A DNA stretch of 64,000 nucleotides from Chryseosolibacter sp964551035 (GCA_964551035.1 CAZKBK010000002.1:1-64000), one strand, 5' to 3'; counted from the first letter of the stretch, positions 7,624 to 17,902 are shown. Program-made: numbers and translations. Notes: generated from the sequence alone by a model not told the origin.

Positions 7624-9060
7624 ATGAAACGCTTAAGCCTGATTATTGCCATATCGCTGACTGCATTTGCAGGTCATGCCCAGGATACGCAACGTCTTAC
7701 GCTGGAACAGTGCATTGCGTACGCGCGTGAAAACGGAGTGGCATTGAAAAATGCCCTGATCGATGAACGGATCGCCGACGCCCGCGTAAAGGAAACGCGG
7801 GGAATTGGACTCCCACAGATTGATGGGTCGGTTTCCCTGCAACACAACCAGAAACTGCCGCGGTTTTTCATGCAGTACAATCCGGATGACGTTGGTTTCT
7901 TTGACCTTAGCGGTATCCCCGGAATTCAGCCGGGCGATGTTGTTGCGCTGCAAAACTTTTTCCAATTGAAGAGCGCTGGAAACGCATCGCTCTCCGTTTC
8001 ACAACTTTTGTTCAATGGGTCATACCTTGTCGGGCTGCAAGCGGCAAGCGCATATCGCGAAATGTCTGAGAAGAACACGGTGCTTGCAACCGAGACAATG
8101 ATTTCCAATGTCACCAAGGCGTTTTATCTGGTATTGATAAACAAGGACCGGGTCAATCTTTTTGATGTCAATATCCAACGCGTGGATTCACTGCTTGCTA
8201 CAACCAGAGCCTTGAATAAAAATGGGTTTGCTGAAGCCATCGATGTGGACCGGATTCAGGTGACGCTCAATAATCTCAGAACCGAGCGGGACAACTTCAA
8301 GAACCTTCAACAGCTTGGCATTCTGGCCCTGAAGATGGCGATGAATTACCCGATGGATCAACCGCTCGATGTACTGGGCGATCTCGCCTCGGCGGGAATC
8401 GATGAAAATCTTCTCGATCGCTACGAGGCCGAATGGGATTATGCACAACGGTCGGAATACCGCATTCTGGAGTCCAGCCGCGAGTTGCAGGAATTGAACC
8501 TGCGAAACCGTTACGCAGAGTCCATGCCGTCACTGGTCGCCTTTGCCAACCTTGGATATTCCACGCAATCACCGGATATCGGGGGCGTATTCCGGACAGA
8601 GAGTGGCGTTTCCGATTCAGGAACCATAGGACCGGATAAATGGTATCCGTCCTCTTCCTTTGGGATTAGTCTGAACATCCCGATTTTCAGCGGCCTTCAA
8701 CGCACTTATCGTGTGAAGCAGGCCAAACTCGAACTTCAAAAGATCGAGAACAACTTTACCTCGCTCAAGTCAGCAATTGACATGGAGGTTCGGTCGGCGG
8801 CGATCAACTACCAGAATGCGGTGAACTCCCTGAAAGCCCAGGAAGAGAACCGCGAACTGGCTGAAAATGTCGCTCGGGTTACCAAGATCAAATACGAGGA
8901 AGGTGTCGGGTCGAACCTGGAGGTGATCGATGCGGAGAGCGCGCTCAAAGCCGCGCAGATCAACTACTACAACGCGTTGTACACCGCCCTGGTTTCGAAA
9001 GTCGATCTCGACAAGGCGTATGGCAGACTCGATCCCCAGATTTCTGAAAACGAACAATAA
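7624..9060 (+). CDS. TolC-family outer membrane efflux protein
   Basis: This 478-residue protein has a signal peptide (residues 1-19, ending GHAQ) and two outer-membrane efflux protein repeats rich in coiled coil. It forms the outer-membrane channel of a tripartite pump. The start immediately follows the TetR stop, and five bases separate its stop from the next reading frame, so the operon is tight. Similarity is to the OEP family in general; the substrate cannot be inferred. Confidence 0.93.
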   Translation: MKRLSLIIAISLTAFAGHAQDTQRLTLEQCIAYARENGVALKNALIDERIADARVKETRGIGLPQIDGSVSLQHNQKLPRFFMQYNPDDVGFFDLSGIPGIQPGDVVALQNFFQLKSAGNASLSVSQLLFNGSYLVGLQAASAYREMSEKNTVLATETMISNVTKAFYLVLINKDRVNLFDVNIQRVDSLLATTRALNKNGFAEAIDVDRIQVTLNNLRTERDNFKNLQQLGILALKMAMNYPMDQPLDVLGDLASAGIDENLLDRYEAEWDYAQRSEYRILESSRELQELNLRNRYAESMPSLVAFANLGYSTQSPDIGGVFRTESGVSDSGTIGPDKWYPSSSFGISLNIPIFSGLQRTYRVKQAKLELQKIENNFTSLKSAIDMEVRSAAINYQNAVNSLKAQEENRELAENVARVTKIKYEEGVGSNLEVIDAESALKAAQINYYNALYTALVSKVDLDKAYGRLDPQISENEQ

Positions 9061-9089
9061 GAAAAATGACCGCTAACAAACCTTTAAAT

Positions 9090-10223
9090 ATGAAACCCAC
9101 TTTTTACAACCGAATCATTGTGCTTTTCGCAGCTGGTGTGATGGCTGCGTGCAGCGCCGCTTCGCCCGACGAAAAGGAGGAGCGCCTGAGCAAACTCAAG
9201 GAACAACATGCCGATCTTACGGCGGAAATCGAAAAGCTCGAGGCCGAGATCGCCGCGGCCAATCCGGATTCGGCGCAGGCGGATGTGAAGGCCAAGTCGG
9301 TGGGCGTGGAGGTCGTTAAACCCGGCCCTTTCAACCATTATGTGCAAACGCAGGCACAGGTACAATCGGAGAATAACGTCCACGTCAGCGCGAGGTCGAT
9401 GGGTGTTGTGACGAAAGTTTATGTGAACGAGGGCGACGCTGTGAAAAAAGGACAGGTGCTCGCCCAGATCGATAATTCGGTCATTACCCGCGGCATCGAA
9501 ACGGCAAAGACGCAACTGCAGCTCGCGACGGCGGTGTTTGAACGACAGAAGAATCTCTGGGAGCAGAAGATCGGGTCGGAAGTTCAGTTTCTTCAGGCGA
9601 AGACCAATAAGGAAACCCTTGAGAAACAACTCGCATCCTTGCAGGAGCAAAATGAAATGACACGGATTACGGCGCCCATCAGTGGCACCGTTGATGCGGT
9701 GTCGGTAAAGGTCGGAGAGAACATCGTCCCCGGAATGCCCGCCGTGCGTGTGGTGAACAACGCGGACCTGAAACTCAATGCCAAGGTATCCGAAGCCTAT
9801 GCAACACGCATCGGCAAGGGCAATCGCGTCATCGTGGACATTGTGGAACTTGGAAAACAGATTGAGGCGCGTGTAACATTTGTCGGTCGCACCATAGACC
9901 CGCTCTCCCGCACGTTCGACGTTGAAGTGGAGTTGCCCAGCAACCCCGACCTTCGCCCGAATATGACAGCGACGGTGAAAGTGATCTTTCAAACGGAAGA
10001 CAAGGCCATGGTTGTTCCCGTTAGCGTGATCCAGACCATCAACGATGAGAAGGTGATCTACCTGGCGGAAAAAGATGGCAACCAGATCCGGGCACGCCGG
10101 AAGGTGGTCACGGTGAACGGTGTCTACGGCGGCATGGCGTCCATCACGGGTATTGACCCTGGTGATACCCTGATTACTGTGGGCTACCAGTCGTTGAACG
10201 AAGGCGACTTCGTAAAAATATAA
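9090..10223 (+). CDS. RND efflux periplasmic adaptor lipoprotein (membrane fusion protein)
   Basis: A 377-residue adaptor linking the inner-membrane RND pump to TolC. I start it at ATG 9090 (MKPTFYN) rather than 9066, because that gives a compact lipoprotein signal with lipobox MAAC and acylated Cys21. A short coiled coil follows (KLKEQHADLTAEIEKLEAEI). Then come the lipoyl/barrel-sandwich halves around a hairpin (VHVSARSMGVVTKVYVNEGDAVKKGQ... and ITAPISGTVDAVSVKVGENI) and a beta-barrel domain. It lies between the channel and permease genes. Confidence 0.93.
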   Translation: MKPTFYNRIIVLFAAGVMAACSAASPDEKEERLSKLKEQHADLTAEIEKLEAEIAAANPDSAQADVKAKSVGVEVVKPGPFNHYVQTQAQVQSENNVHVSARSMGVVTKVYVNEGDAVKKGQVLAQIDNSVITRGIETAKTQLQLATAVFERQKNLWEQKIGSEVQFLQAKTNKETLEKQLASLQEQNEMTRITAPISGTVDAVSVKVGENIVPGMPAVRVVNNADLKLNAKVSEAYATRIGKGNRVIVDIVELGKQIEARVTFVGRTIDPLSRTFDVEVELPSNPDLRPNMTATVKVIFQTEDKAMVVPVSVIQTINDEKVIYLAEKDGNQIRARRKVVTVNGVYGGMASITGIDPGDTLITVGYQSLNEGDFVKI

Positions 10224-10320
10224 AGGTGTCGCGCGCGCCTGAACCGCGTCGCGATAAAATAGCCACGGTGCCGGCATGCAGTCGCCGGCGTTGGTGACCA
10301 ACCTGTAACATTACCTGATT

Positions 10321-13300
10321 ATGCAAGACAAGGAAAAAGAATTCAAACCCACCAGTTGGGCGATCGACAATAAAGTGGCCATTTATGTGGCTACCGTGCT
10401 CATCTGCGTGATGGGTGTGGTTATCTACAACCGCCTGCCGAAGGAGAATTTCCCTGAGGTCGTTTTCCCGCAAATTTATGTGGCGACGTTCTACACGGGA
10501 GCGCCTGCTGACATTGAGAACCTGATCACCAAACCCATTGAAAAGGAAGTCAAATCCATCGTGGGGGTGACCAAGATCACGAGCAACTCGGTTCAGAACT
10601 TTTCGAGCATCATTGTTGAATTCGAGACCGATATCGATGTAACCGAAGCCAAACGCGACGTACAGGACGCGGTGGACAAGGCCCGCAGTGAACTTCCGAC
10701 GGATATACAGGAGGACCCGACGGTGATGGAGATTGATATTTCTGAGATTCCGATCATGTACGTCAACCTCTCTGGCGACTATGACCTGCAGACTATCAAG
10801 CGTTATGCGGAGATGATGCAGGACCGGATTGAAGCGATGGGGGAGATCCGCCGCGTGGATATCATCGGCGCCCTTGACCGCGAGATCCAGATTAACGTTG
10901 ACATGTACAAAGCGGCGCTCGCCGGGGTTGATTTCTCGGACATTCAACAGGCTATAGCAGCGGAAAACGTGTTGATGCCCGGAGGACAGGTCACGGTTGG
11001 GGACATGAAACGTTCATTGAGCGTCTCGGGCCAGTACAAGAGCGCTGAAGAGATTGCCAACACCGTGGTCGGCTCCATCAGGGGCGGTAAGGTGTACCTT
11101 AAGGACATCGCCGAGGTCGCCGACTCGCACAAAGAGCAGGAGAGTTTTGCCCGTTTGGATAAGAAAAATGTTGTGACGTTGAGTATCGTGAAGCGTAGCG
11201 GTGAAAACCTTATCAACGCCGCTGACCAGATCAACGTGATCGTCGATGAATATGAAACCAATATTCTGCCCGCGGGCCTCGATGTAACGGTTACCGCCGA
11301 CCAGTCGGAAACCACACGCGTTACGCTGCACGACCTGATCAATACAATCATCATCGGGTTCGTACTGGTTACGATCATCCTGATGTTTTTCATGGGTGTG
11401 ACGAATGCCATCTTCGTTGCGCTTTCCGTGCCCATCTCCAGCTTTATCGCCTTCCTGGTGTTTCCGGGTATCGGCTTTGCCCTGAACATGATGACGCTGT
11501 TCTCGTTCCTTCTGGCGCTGGGTATCGTTGTCGACGACGCCATCGTGGTCATCGAAAACACACACCGTGTCTTCGACAATGGCAAGGTGCCGATCAAGAA
11601 GGCCGCGAAGATCGCCACGGGAGAGGTATTCCTACCAGTGCTTACCGGCACATTGGTGGTGTTGGCTCCGTTCATTCCGCTGGCGTTTTGGCCGGGTGTA
11701 ATCGGGAAATTCATGATGTACCTTCCCGTAACGCTGATCGTCGCGTTGTTGGCATCGCTGCTGGTGGCATACATCATCAATCCGGTTTTTGCGGTAGACT
11801 TTATGAAGCCGCACGACCATGACGAGCATAACCAGCCCAAACTGAACCGCGGCTTCAAAGTGACGTCTGTAATTTTTGGCGGTATCGCCCTGGTATCCTA
11901 CCTGATCCACGTCGGGCTCGGAAACTTTGTGGTATTCATTTACCTGTTGTACGTGCTACACCATTTTGTACTTAAGCAGGTGATCTCCGGCTTTCAGACG
12001 TCTGCATGGCCCAGGGTTCAACGCGCGTACAAACAGTTTCTTACATGGTGCCTCCGCGGGTACCGTCCCATTGGTATTGCAGTGAGCGTAGTATTCCTGT
12101 TTCTTTTCTCAGGGATGTTCTTTGGCATGCGAAACGTGCCCGTGGAGTTCTTTCCCACACAGAATCCAAACTTCGTGTACACCTACATCCGGTTGCCGAT
12201 AGGCACTGATCAGCGTGTAACGGACTCTGTTGCCCGCGTGGTCGAAAACCGGATCTTCGAGGTGCTTGGAAAAGACAACCCCATCGTAGAATCGGTGATC
12301 ACCAACGTGGCCAAGAACGCAAGCGACAACCCGTTCGAGGGAGGTGCTCAGGCCTATCCCCACCTGGCCAAGGTTGAAGTGGCGTTTGTGAAGTTTTCCG
12401 AGCGGAATGGAGAATCGACCAGCGCCTACCTCGCAGCCATTCGGGATGCAGTGCAGGGCATCAAGGGGGCTGAAATTACCGTTGATAAAGAGGCTAGCGG
12501 TCCGCCTACGGGAAAACCCATCAACATTGAAATTGCCGCCGAGGATCTCGACCTGCTCGTCGAAACTGCTGACAAGATCCATCGTTCCCTCGTGGCCCAG
12601 CAGGTTCCGGGTGTCGAAGAGCTGAAATTTGACTTCGAGAGCAGCAAGCCGGAGATCATTATCAATGTCGACCGTGAAAAGGCTAACCGTGAGGGAATCT
12701 CTACGTTCGCCATTGGGAATGCGCTCAATACGGCGATCTATGGTAAGGAGATTTCGAAATTTAAAGACGACAATGACGACTATCCGATTCAACTTCGGGT
12801 AAAGGAAAGTCAACGCAATGACGTAAATGCTTTGATGAATCTTCCCATCACCTACCGTGACATGGGCATGGGCGGCGTGGTCAGACAGGTGCCCCTTTCC
12901 GCGGTGGCAACCGCCGAATATACCAACAGCTATTCCGGCATCAAGCGCATTGATCAGAAACGCGTGATCACCCTTTCGTCAAATGTCCTTGGTGGATTTG
13001 CAACCAATCAGGTTGTCGCGGATATTCAGCAGCGGCTCGATGAATTTTCGTTGCCCGATGGTGTGACCATGAAAATGACGGGTGAGCAGGAAGACCAGGC
13101 CGAAACGACCAGCTTCCTGGGCCTCGCCTTCGGCCTCGCTTTCGCGTTGATGTTCATGATCCTTGTAATCCAGTTCAACTCGGTGAGCAAGCCATTGATC
13201 ATCCTGTCTGAGATCATCTTCAGTATCATCGGGGTCCTCATCGGCTTCGCGATCTTCAGGATGGAGATGTCGATCGTAATGACCGGGGTGGGCATCATGG

Positions 13301-13719
13301 CGCTGGCAGGTTTGGTGGTGAGGAACGGTATCCTTCTCGTCGAATTTACAGACCTGCTCCGCGAACAGGGTGTCGGTCTCTATGACGCCATTATCGAGGC
13401 AGGAAAAACACGTATGACGCCCGTGTTGCTCACGACGCTTGCCGCTTCAATGGGATTGATCCCGCTCGCAGTTGGCGTCAATATGGACTTTGTCGCGCTG
13501 TTCAGCGAACTCAATCCGCACCTTTACCTTGGTGGTGACAATGCGGACTTCTGGAGACCGCTTTCGTGGACGATGATCTTCGGGTTGTTGTTCGGCACAT
13601 TCCTTACCCTGGTGCTAGTGCCGGTGCTGTATCTCCTATCCGTGAAACTCAAGGAGAAGGTCTTTGGCTATCGGCCAAAACCCGCCGATGACACAGCGGG
13701 CGCCGTCGCGGTAAATTAG
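10321..13719 (+). CDS. RND family efflux permease (HAE-1/AcrB-like)
   Basis: The 1132-residue inner-membrane proton antiporter completes the tripartite pump. The proton-relay aspartates of TM4 are present as VVDDAIVVIENTHR (Asp405, Asp406). The TM10 position that is Lys940 in AcrB is Arg1001 (VVRNGILLVEF). Between TM6 and TM7, residues about 500-580 contain a His/Asp-rich linker and two additional hydrophobic segments (VTSVIFGGIALVSYLIHVGL and NFVVFIYLLYVLHHFVL), so the protein probably has 14 rather than 12 membrane spans. The gene is closed by a strong terminator. The substrate is unknown. Confidence 0.94.
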   Translation: MQDKEKEFKPTSWAIDNKVAIYVATVLICVMGVVIYNRLPKENFPEVVFPQIYVATFYTGAPADIENLITKPIEKEVKSIVGVTKITSNSVQNFSSIIVEFETDIDVTEAKRDVQDAVDKARSELPTDIQEDPTVMEIDISEIPIMYVNLSGDYDLQTIKRYAEMMQDRIEAMGEIRRVDIIGALDREIQINVDMYKAALAGVDFSDIQQAIAAENVLMPGGQVTVGDMKRSLSVSGQYKSAEEIANTVVGSIRGGKVYLKDIAEVADSHKEQESFARLDKKNVVTLSIVKRSGENLINAADQINVIVDEYETNILPAGLDVTVTADQSETTRVTLHDLINTIIIGFVLVTIILMFFMGVTNAIFVALSVPISSFIAFLVFPGIGFALNMMTLFSFLLALGIVVDDAIVVIENTHRVFDNGKVPIKKAAKIATGEVFLPVLTGTLVVLAPFIPLAFWPGVIGKFMMYLPVTLIVALLASLLVAYIINPVFAVDFMKPHDHDEHNQPKLNRGFKVTSVIFGGIALVSYLIHVGLGNFVVFIYLLYVLHHFVLKQVISGFQTSAWPRVQRAYKQFLTWCLRGYRPIGIAVSVVFLFLFSGMFFGMRNVPVEFFPTQNPNFVYTYIRLPIGTDQRVTDSVARVVENRIFEVLGKDNPIVESVITNVAKNASDNPFEGGAQAYPHLAKVEVAFVKFSERNGESTSAYLAAIRDAVQGIKGAEITVDKEASGPPTGKPINIEIAAEDLDLLVETADKIHRSLVAQQVPGVEELKFDFESSKPEIIINVDREKANREGISTFAIGNALNTAIYGKEISKFKDDNDDYPIQLRVKESQRNDVNALMNLPITYRDMGMGGVVRQVPLSAVATAEYTNSYSGIKRIDQKRVITLSSNVLGGFATNQVVADIQQRLDEFSLPDGVTMKMTGEQEDQAETTSFLGLAFGLAFALMFMILVIQFNSVSKPLIILSEIIFSIIGVLIGFAIFRMEMSIVMTGVGIMALAGLVVRNGILLVEFTDLLREQGVGLYDAIIEAGKTRMTPVLLTTLAASMGLIPLAVGVNMDFVALFSELNPHLYLGGDNADFWRPLSWTMIFGLLFGTFLTLVLVPVLYLLSVKLKEKVFGYRPKPADDTAGAVAVN

Positions 13720-13737
13720 GTTGAACTAAAAATTGTG

Positions 13738-13768
13738 AAAAGTCGTCTTAGTCATTAAGGCGACTTTT
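13738..13768 (+). terminator. Rho-independent terminator of the efflux operon
   Basis: A 13-bp stem with one G-U pair (13738-13750 with 13756-13768, loop GTCAT) ends in a T-rich run and lies just after the permease stop. The A-run on the 5' arm makes it potentially bidirectional. Confidence 0.85.
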
Positions 13769-13778
13769 CCCTTTTCCG

Positions 13779-15029
13779 ATGAATTCCCGAATCATGACCT
13801 TCCTTTTTTTTACGCTGCTTTTTCTGCTGATCGACTTCTACGTTTATCAGGCCATATTGAGCATCACCAAAGACCTACCTGGCGGTTGGAGAGTCGGCTT
13901 GCGGATTTCATTCTGGATCCCCACGCTACTCGCGGTGGGTGCATTGGTCTGGTGGACGTTTGGCGATCCATATCAGGTCGGCGCCGGCGTGAGAAACTGG
14001 ATCATAACGGCATTGGTTGCGACTTATTTTTCAAAGATGTTCGCGGTTGTGGTATTGTTTATCGACGACATTACCCGGGGTGTACGGTGGATCGCCGGTT
14101 TGTTTTCGAAGAGCGAGCATCAGAATTTGCCGGGTGAAGCGATCTCGCGGTCGGAGTTTCTTTCGAAGACCGCCCTCATTGCGGCCAGTATTCCTTTCGG
14201 CACAATGGCGTACGGCATCCTTTCGGGCGCGCACGACTATCGCGTGCGGCGCGTCACGGTGAAACTGCCCAACCTCCCCAAAGCCTTCGATGGTATGATC
14301 ATTGGACATGTTTCCGACATTCATTCAGGGAGTTTTTTCAACAAGACCGCCGTCAGGGGCGGTGTTGAGATGCTGATGGACGAAAAGCCGGATGTGATCT
14401 TCTTTACCGGCGACCTCGTGAATAACGAAGCTGTCGAGGTAAAGGATTACATCGACATTTTCGACAAGTTCCGGGCGCCCCTGGGCGTGTATGCTGTGAC
14501 CGGAAATCACGACTACGGCGACTATCATCGGTGGGAAAGCATCGATGCGAAACGCCGGAATTTCAGGGATCTGGTCGAGGCACACCGGCTGATGGGGTTT
14601 CGTCTGCTGATGAACGAGCATGAGTTGATTGAAACCGGCGGGGAAAAAATCGCGATCCTAGGTAATGAGAACTGGGGTGGCGGAAGATTTGCCAAGTATG
14701 GCAAACTCGACCAGGCCCACCGTGGTACGGAGGAAGCCGCTGTCAAATTGCTGCTCTCGCACGACCCGAGCCATTGGGATGCCCAGGTGCGACCGAACTA
14801 CCGCGACATCGATGTACAGTTCGCCGGGCACACGCACGGATTCCAGTTTGGCGTGGAGATCGGCAATTTCAAATGGAGTCCTTCGCAATATGCCTACAAA
14901 CAATGGGCGGGACTCTATCAGGAGGGCCCTCAGTATCTTTACGTAAACCGCGGCTTTGGATACCTGGGCTATCCCGGCCGGATCGGCATGCCACCCGAAC
15001 TCACCATCATGGAGTTGAAGAGCGCGTAA
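13779..15029 (+). CDS. Membrane-anchored metallophosphoesterase
   Basis: The 416-residue protein has an N-terminal membrane domain with about three to four hydrophobic segments (residues 5-110), then a calcineurin-like phosphoesterase domain. Metal-binding motifs are in order: GHVSDIHSG, FTGDLVNNE, VTGNHDYGD, LLSHDP and AGHTHGFQFG. It resembles the YkuE/YaeI group, where some members act on lipid or cell-wall phosphates. The true substrate is unknown. It follows the efflux terminator and probably has its own promoter. Confidence 0.9.
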   Translation: MNSRIMTFLFFTLLFLLIDFYVYQAILSITKDLPGGWRVGLRISFWIPTLLAVGALVWWTFGDPYQVGAGVRNWIITALVATYFSKMFAVVVLFIDDITRGVRWIAGLFSKSEHQNLPGEAISRSEFLSKTALIAASIPFGTMAYGILSGAHDYRVRRVTVKLPNLPKAFDGMIIGHVSDIHSGSFFNKTAVRGGVEMLMDEKPDVIFFTGDLVNNEAVEVKDYIDIFDKFRAPLGVYAVTGNHDYGDYHRWESIDAKRRNFRDLVEAHRLMGFRLLMNEHELIETGGEKIAILGNENWGGGRFAKYGKLDQAHRGTEEAAVKLLLSHDPSHWDAQVRPNYRDIDVQFAGHTHGFQFGVEIGNFKWSPSQYAYKQWAGLYQEGPQYLYVNRGFGYLGYPGRIGMPPELTIMELKSA

Positions 15030-15088
15030 GGGATTGTCGGTATTCAAGGTTTGTGGTCCCGGGTTCGTGACAAGCTTTATTGCGGGCG

Positions 15089-15454
15089 CTAGTCCCGCGC
15101 GTCGCGGCGTTCAAGCTGATCCTTCAATTCGCGCACCTCGCGTTGCAGCTGTTTCACCGTTTCAAGAAGTTCCATCATTACAGGATTGGACCGAGACATG
15201 TTTTTCATCTCTTCAGCCCTGAAACCGAGCCTTGAATCGAGGTAGCCGAGCACCAGGGAAATGAAAATGAAAAGTATGAAGAGGAGGGGAATGGAGATCA
15301 GCGCATACCGAAAGACCAATTCGCCCCACGGTTGATCCCTGAACGACTGGATGAAGACCACCCCGATGAGAAAGAATTGAATGTATCCGATATACATACG
15401 CGACCGGTCAAAGTACACTTTCCACCGGATGAGAGATGATCTGTTTAGTTTCAT
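15089..15454 (-). CDS. Two-TM protein with C-terminal coiled coil
   Basis: The protein has 121 residues from ATG 15454 (the frame is open to 15505). Two hydrophobic segments (about residues 20-38 and 48-70) are followed by a charged helix MMELLETVKQLQREVRELKDQLE that looks like a coiled coil. No family assigned. It lies 51 bp downstream of the 6-phosphogluconate dehydrogenase gene on the same strand and may be in the same transcript. Confidence 0.7.
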   Translation of the reverse strand: MKLNRSSLIRWKVYFDRSRMYIGYIQFFLIGVVFIQSFRDQPWGELVFRYALISIPLLFILFIFISLVLGYLDSRLGFRAEEMKNMSRSNPVMMELLETVKQLQREVRELKDQLERRDARD

Positions 15455-15505
15455 TATTTGGGATTTGACGCTAATTGACCACGTTGGAATGAAGCCCGGC
15501 AGCAA

Positions 15506-16402
15506 CTACCGCTTCTCGACGGCATGGCCACCGAATTCATTTCTCAGGGCAGCCACAATTTTTCCGGCAAACGTATCGTCTTCCTGTGACCGGTAACGCA
15601 TGAGTAGGGAAAGCGCGATCACAGGCGTGGCGATCTGCTTCTCCAGGGCGGTGTCCAGTGTCCATTTCCCTTCGCCGGATGAGTGCATGACGCCCTTGAT
15701 GGCGTCGAGGTTCGGGTCCTTCGACAACGCCCTTGCGGTCAGTTCCATCAGCCAGCTGCGTACAACGGAACCGTTGTTAAACAGACCGGCTACCGCATGC
15801 AGGTCCAGTCCGAACTCGCTTTTCTGCATCACCTCAAACCCTTCAGCGATGGACTGCATCATACCGTATTCGATGCCATTGTGGACCATCTTTACAAAAT
15901 GTCCAGAGCCGGAGGCGCCGCAATAGAGATATCCGTTCGGCACCGCGATGCTCCTGAAGAGGGGCTCGCAGTAGTCAAAGGCCTCCCTTTCGCCGCCGAC
16001 CATGGCGCACACGCCGTTCAATGCGCCGGAAGTACCGCCACTGGTCCCACAGTCGAGATAGGAAATTCCTTTCAGACCGAGGTCACGACCACGCCGGATG
16101 GAATCCTTAAAATGTGAATTACCGCCATCGATGACAATGTCTCCGCGGGAGAGCAGGGGTGAAAGCTTCGCAATCGTTTGATCCACCGGATCGCCTGCCG
16201 GGATCATAAGCCAGACCACACGACGGTCGGTGAACACCCCCATGAGTTGTTCGGGAGACGCGGCGGTCTTTACACCTTTTTCGCCAATGGATTTCATGAG
16301 GTTCGAATCCAGATCGAAAGCGTGTACATCATGTCCGCCGTTGAAGAGGTTTTGAGCAAGGTTGAACCCCATTTTGCCCAGGCCGATAAGTGCAATCTCC
16401 AT
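15506..16402 (-). CDS. gnd: 6-phosphogluconate dehydrogenase, decarboxylating, short NAD-type
   Basis: This 298-residue enzyme oxidises and decarboxylates 6-phosphogluconate to ribulose 5-phosphate. The Rossmann motif GLGKMG opens the protein. DGGNSHFKDS, the substrate motif GTSGGTSGA and the catalytic KMVHNGIEYG are all present. The length of about 300 marks the short GndA-like class rather than the 470-residue NADP class. I start at MEIALIG (16402) because the upstream extension is unlike the family. The gluconokinase immediately upstream makes its substrate, so the pair forms a short gluconate catabolic route. Confidence 0.94.
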   Translation of the reverse strand: MEIALIGLGKMGFNLAQNLFNGGHDVHAFDLDSNLMKSIGEKGVKTAASPEQLMGVFTDRRVVWLMIPAGDPVDQTIAKLSPLLSRGDIVIDGGNSHFKDSIRRGRDLGLKGISYLDCGTSGGTSGALNGVCAMVGGEREAFDYCEPLFRSIAVPNGYLYCGASGSGHFVKMVHNGIEYGMMQSIAEGFEVMQKSEFGLDLHAVAGLFNNGSVVRSWLMELTARALSKDPNLDAIKGVMHSSGEGKWTLDTALEKQIATPVIALSLLMRYRSQEDDTFAGKIVAALRNEFGGHAVEKR

Positions 16403-16435
16403 GTGTCTTTGGGTTGAAAGGGACAATTTAATGAA

Positions 16436-17902
16436 TTAGCGCATGATGTCTTTTAGATGCGCGTATAAATCGCGGTATCGATTGAACACGTCGCGATATT
16501 GATCGGGGATCCCGGGCTCGGGAACGATTTCCTTCACGGGCGCGGGCTGCAGCAACCTGTAGTCCTGAACCGTGCCCGCGACCTTTAAGCCCAGGTAGCA
16601 AGCGCCCATCGCTGATGCATCTTCGGCATTGAGCAAGGTCATCTTCGCGTTGAAGATATTGGCGAGGATCTGCAGCCATTCGCGGGAACGAATAAATCCG
16701 CCGCCCACATGTACCTTCCGTATGGGCAGTCCGCGACGCACCATATGGTCGGCAATATCATACAAGGCCATCGATATGCCTTCGAGGACGGCGCGTGTGA
16801 GGTCACCTTGCGTGTGGTGGCTGCGGATGCCAAAGAATGTACCGCAGGCGTTGCTGTTCCATAGGGGAGCGCGCTCGCCATCCAGGTAAGGAAGAAAGAT
16901 CAGTCCGGTCGCTCCGGGCGGCGTTCGGGAGACCGGGTCGAGAATGTCAGCGTAGTCTTTGGCGGAAGCCACGGACTTTCCGAGAAATTTCTCGATGTAC
17001 CACTTCAGCGCGACGCCGCCGTTATTCGTGGGGCCGCCGCATATAATCGTATCTTCATCAAGCCTGTAGTTGAACAGCATGCTTTCAAAGTGGGGCACGG
17101 GCCGTTGACTTGCAACCCGGATCGCTCCGCTGGTTCCGATGGTTAACGCCGCTACGCCATTTTCGATGGCGAAGCTTCCCAGGTTGGCCAGGCACCCGTC
17201 GCTGGCGCCTGCGATAAATGTGGTGTCGGCATCCACGCCGAGCATTTTGCCATGGCGGCAGTTGCGCTGCTGATACGTCGTTGGTACCAGCCGCGACAGG
17301 TTCGTTTCATTGACACCCGCAACGTCCATCGCGCGCTTGTTCCACCGCATCTCGCTGACGTCCATCAACCCGGTGGCGGAGGCGATTGAAATGTCGATGA
17401 CGAATTCATTGAATAGCCGGAACCAGATGTATTCCTTGATCGAAACGAACTTCGCAGTCTTCTTGAAAAGGGCCGCATCGTTTTGGCGAAGCCAGGCGAG
17501 CTTGCACATCGGGGACATGGCGTGAATGGGCGTGCCCGTTTCTTCGTAGAGCAACGGGCCATCTGCTCCGTCGTGGATCGCTTCTGCGACCGCCGCGCTT
17601 CGGTTGTCCGACCACAAGATCATGTTGGCAAGGGCGTTGCCGTCTTCATCACAGGGGATCACGCTGTGCATCGCCGCTCCGAGCACAACAAAGGCGGGTG
17701 CCTTTCGCCCACTGCTGAGGCGCAGGACGCATTTGACAAACGCCTGCCAAATGACTTCCGGGGCCTGTTCGGAGAAATGTGGCGAAGGGTGAAGCGTGGG
17801 ATAGGCTACCTGGGCGGAGTCCAGCAATTGGCCGGTCATATCAATTGCAAGCGCCTTTACACTTCCGGTTCCGATGTCAATTCCGATAAGGTAGTCCGTC
17901 AT
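16436..17902 (-). CDS. gntK: FGGY-family carbohydrate kinase, probable gluconokinase
   Basis: This 488-residue FGGY kinase has IGIDIGTGSVKA at the N-terminus, the actin-like ATPase motifs ALTIGTSGAIR and GGPTNNGGVALKWY, and the FGGY-type C-terminal motif VHVGGGFIRSREWLQILANIF. It transfers phosphate from ATP to a sugar or sugar acid. Gluconate is favoured because the next gene encodes 6-phosphogluconate dehydrogenase; xylulose is the main alternative from family alone. Only 33 bp separate it from that gene, so they are probably one operon. Confidence 0.88.
   Translation of the reverse strand: MTDYLIGIDIGTGSVKALAIDMTGQLLDSAQVAYPTLHPSPHFSEQAPEVIWQAFVKCVLRLSSGRKAPAFVVLGAAMHSVIPCDEDGNALANMILWSDNRSAAVAEAIHDGADGPLLYEETGTPIHAMSPMCKLAWLRQNDAALFKKTAKFVSIKEYIWFRLFNEFVIDISIASATGLMDVSEMRWNKRAMDVAGVNETNLSRLVPTTYQQRNCRHGKMLGVDADTTFIAGASDGCLANLGSFAIENGVAALTIGTSGAIRVASQRPVPHFESMLFNYRLDEDTIICGGPTNNGGVALKWYIEKFLGKSVASAKDYADILDPVSRTPPGATGLIFLPYLDGERAPLWNSNACGTFFGIRSHHTQGDLTRAVLEGISMALYDIADHMVRRGLPIRKVHVGGGFIRSREWLQILANIFNAKMTLLNAEDASAMGACYLGLKVAGTVQDYRLLQPAPVKEIVPEPGIPDQYRDVFNRYRDLYAHLKDIMR

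Noticed and set aside
9084..10301. 405-residue antisense frame opposite the adaptor gene
   Set aside because: Opposite a strongly supported adaptor, with His/Arg-rich non-domain sequence.
10944..11858. 304-residue antisense frame in the RND permease
   Set aside because: Antisense shadow of a well-supported gene; low-complexity Ser/Thr/Ile-rich composition.
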